NCBI GenBank assembly: GCA_002344355.1
Contig: DDTN01000028.1
Location: 1-64,000, forward strand
Direction: 5' to 3'
Length of the DNA stretch: 64,000 bases
DNA from: Proteobacteria bacterium UBA2363
GTDB lineage: Bacteria > Pseudomonadota > Gammaproteobacteria > Xanthomonadales > UBA2363
In this document: positions 62,718-64,000 of the stretch, in pieces
Numbering within the stretch: position 1 is the first letter of the stretch
Layout of the letters: every line of letters starts with the position of its first letter
Position numbers and translations under genes: made by a program
The notes under the pieces: generated by a model
Told to the model about the DNA's origin: nothing
What the model saw: the letters and a program-made list of their open reading frames with translations, nothing else
The model's database searches: none

Positions 62718-63846
62718 AGGGGCTGCGCGCCGCCAGGGCCTCGGCCCAGTGGGCCACGGCCTGGCGTTCCTGCTCCAGGGCCTGGGCGACGCGGGCATGC
62801 AGGGCCGGGACCAGCAGGTGGTGGAAGGAATGCGTGTACGTGGCCAGGAAGCCGCGGGCCAGCTTGTGCTCGCCCTGGGCGCCCGGTTCGAACGCCGCCA
62901 GGCCCTGCTCGATGGCGTGCTCGATGCCCTGGTAGTAGCAGCACTCGAAGTGCAGGCCCGGAACCTGGGCGAGCGCGCCCCAGTAGCGGCCATACAGCCG
63001 GCCGCCGCCCTCGAGGAACAGGGCCATCGCCGCGGGCCGGCCGTCCGGCGCCCGGGCCAGCACCAGCAGCACGTTGTCGGGCATCGCCTGGCCCAGGTGG
63101 ATGAAGAAGTCCTCGGTCAGCGCCGGGTAGTTGCCCTTGTCCGCGAAGGTGCCGACATAGAGCGCGTGGATGAAGCGCCAGTCGCGCGGCGCCAGCGCCC
63201 CGCCGCGGAGGCGCTCGAAGCGCCAGCCGGCGGCATGCAGGCGCTCGCGCTCCTGGCGGATGTTCTTGCGCTTCTTGTGGCTGAGCCGGGCCAGGAAGGC
63301 ATCGAAGTCCGGGTAGCCCTGGTTGTGCCAGTGGAACTGCAGGTCGATGCGCGGCAGCCAGCGGGCGTCGCCCGCCAGCTGCGCCGCCTGGCCGGCGTCG
63401 GGGAAGTTGATGTGGGCCCCGGACAGGCCCAGCTGCCGGGCCTGGGCGATCAGGGCATCGGCAAGGGCGCGCGCCAGGGCCGGTTGCGGCGTGGCGCCGG
63501 TCAGCAGCCGCGGGCCGGTCACCGGCGTGTAGGGCACCGCGCAGAGCAGCTTCGGGTAGTACCGGCCGCCGGCCTGTTCCAGCGCCTGCGCCCAGGTCCA
63601 GTCGAACACGAACTCGCCGTGGCTGTTGCCCTTCAGATAACACGGCGCGGCCGCCACAAGGCGGCCGTCGCGGTACCAGGCCAGGTGCCAGGCCTGCCAG
63701 CCCAGGTCCTCGCGGACGCAGCCGTGCGCCTCCAGCCCGGCCAGGAAGGCATGGGCCAGGAAGGGGTTGCCGTCCGGTCGCAGGGCGTCCCAGTCGGCTG
63801 CCGGGATCTCGTCGATCCTGGGATGGATGCGCAGGGTCAGGGCCAT
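62695..63846 (-). CDS. FemAB-like (DUF482) GNAT-fold acyltransferase
   Basis: This 383-residue protein resembles the PF04339 (DUF482) family. Segments seen: NPFLAHAFLAGLEAHGCV, YLKGNSHGEFVFDWTWAQA, FHWHNQGYPDFDAFLARLSHKKRKNIRQERE, and late GRLYGRYWGA and FECCYYQGIEHAI. FemAB-like members use aminoacyl-tRNA or similar donors. The C-terminal run AEALAARSPYAT overlaps aat, which itself uses aminoacyl-tRNA. A TACACT -10 candidate lies at 63853-63858 on the minus strand. Confidence 0.85.
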   Translation of the reverse strand: MALTLRIHPRIDEIPAADWDALRPDGNPFLAHAFLAGLEAHGCVREDLGWQAWHLAWYRDGRLVAAAPCYLKGNSHGEFVFDWTWAQALEQAGGRYYPKLLCAVPYTPVTGPRLLTGATPQPALARALADALIAQARQLGLSGAHINFPDAGQAAQLAGDARWLPRIDLQFHWHNQGYPDFDAFLARLSHKKRKNIRQERERLHAAGWRFERLRGGALAPRDWRFIHALYVGTFADKGNYPALTEDFFIHLGQAMPDNVLLVLARAPDGRPAAMALFLEGGGRLYGRYWGALAQVPGLHFECCYYQGIEHAIEQGLAAFEPGAQGEHKLARGFLATYTHSFHHLLVPALHARVAQALEQERQAVAHWAEALAARSPYATAAAA

Positions 63847-64000
63847 GGCGTCAGTGTACGAAGACGGCCGTACAGGCGCCGTCGTCGCATCGCGGCGCTT
63901 GCGCTGCGGTTCATCCGCCCGCCGCAGGACTGCCGGCTGCGGGGGCGATCCGGGGCGGGGCGCCCGGGGGAACCCGTCCGGGGGGCGGCCCGGACGGGCT

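Overview
This 64 kb window is very GC-rich chromosomal DNA (roughly 70% by eye) with dense, short, mostly housekeeping or species-level genes. The gene families point to a gammaproteobacterium of the Lysobacterales (Xanthomonadales), perhaps near Rhodanobacteraceae. The clues are YajQ, YihG-type acyltransferase, TraB/GumN, a kinase-linked ECF sigma factor, aat beside a FemAB-like acyltransferase, and secreted proteins ending in a short hydrophobic-F-x-x-G-hydrophobic tail. This placement is an inference from gene families, not from a search. No rRNA, tRNA, CRISPR array, prophage, integrase or complete insertion sequence was found. The only transposase-related gene is a degenerate, REP-transposase-like one near 28 kb.

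Layout. 0.2-9.3 kb: an M14 metallopeptidase, a secreted beta-helix protein, two secreted proteins (DUF2059-like, DKNYY-like), yajQ, a cysteine-cluster protein and a CPA2 cation/proton antiporter. 9.4-13.5 kb: a secreted amidohydrolase facing an operon of three paralogous secreted four-cysteine proteins. 13.8-17.3 kb: an NRAMP-like gene plus pxpABC (5-oxoprolinase), overlapping or nearly abutting. 17.7-25.8 kb: a thioredoxin-like lipoprotein, CIA30, YqhA, a Tat-exported dienelactone hydrolase-like protein, a P2-type ATPase divergent from a small HMA-fold-like protein ending in CCGGC, an SDR and a membrane diguanylate cyclase. 26-35 kb: DUF885 peptidase, RAYT-like gene, bile-acid-symporter family protein, HutD, a lipoprotein, a TonB-domain protein, TraB/GumN, a dihaem cytochrome c and a small secreted protein. 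35-46 kb: ECF sigma/Ser-Thr kinase operon, a lipoprotein S9 peptidase, a globin operon, a second beta-helix protein, a CadC-like regulator and a secreted protein. 46-54 kb: membrane proteins, an AbgT-family transporter, two small paralogous GTGYGRSSGWAR proteins flanking a 3-methyladenine glycosylase, a VKOR-thioredoxin fusion, a YihG-like acyltransferase and the glutathione-dependent formaldehyde dehydrogenase. 54-64 kb: a ferritin-like protein, cysS-sufE, a glycine-zipper protein, a secreted unknown, an oligopeptidase B-like lipoprotein, aat and a FemAB-like acyltransferase.

Together the genes suggest a free-living proteolytic heterotroph. There are four or five peptidases (M14, two S9, DUF885, and possibly the amidohydrolase), pyroglutamate hydrolysis by PxpABC, and an AbgT-type exporter/importer. 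Envelope redox functions are well represented (VKOR-Trx, cytochrome c, thioredoxin-like lipoprotein), which fits the many cysteine-containing secreted proteins. Most genes have a clear Shine-Dalgarno site. One beta-helix gene looks leaderless. Convergent gene ends usually carry a GC-rich hairpin, generally with no long T tract.

The most interesting items are: (1) the recurring C-terminal F-x-x-G tail on three secreted proteins; (2) the HMA-like protein that lost its CxxC but gained a C-terminal CCGGC, with a perfect 22-bp palindrome upstream and a P-type ATPase divergent to it; (3) the pair of tiny GTGYGRSSGWAR proteins; (4) the three-paralogue secreted operon; and (5) an NRAMP homologue in the pxp operon that lacks the canonical metal ligands.
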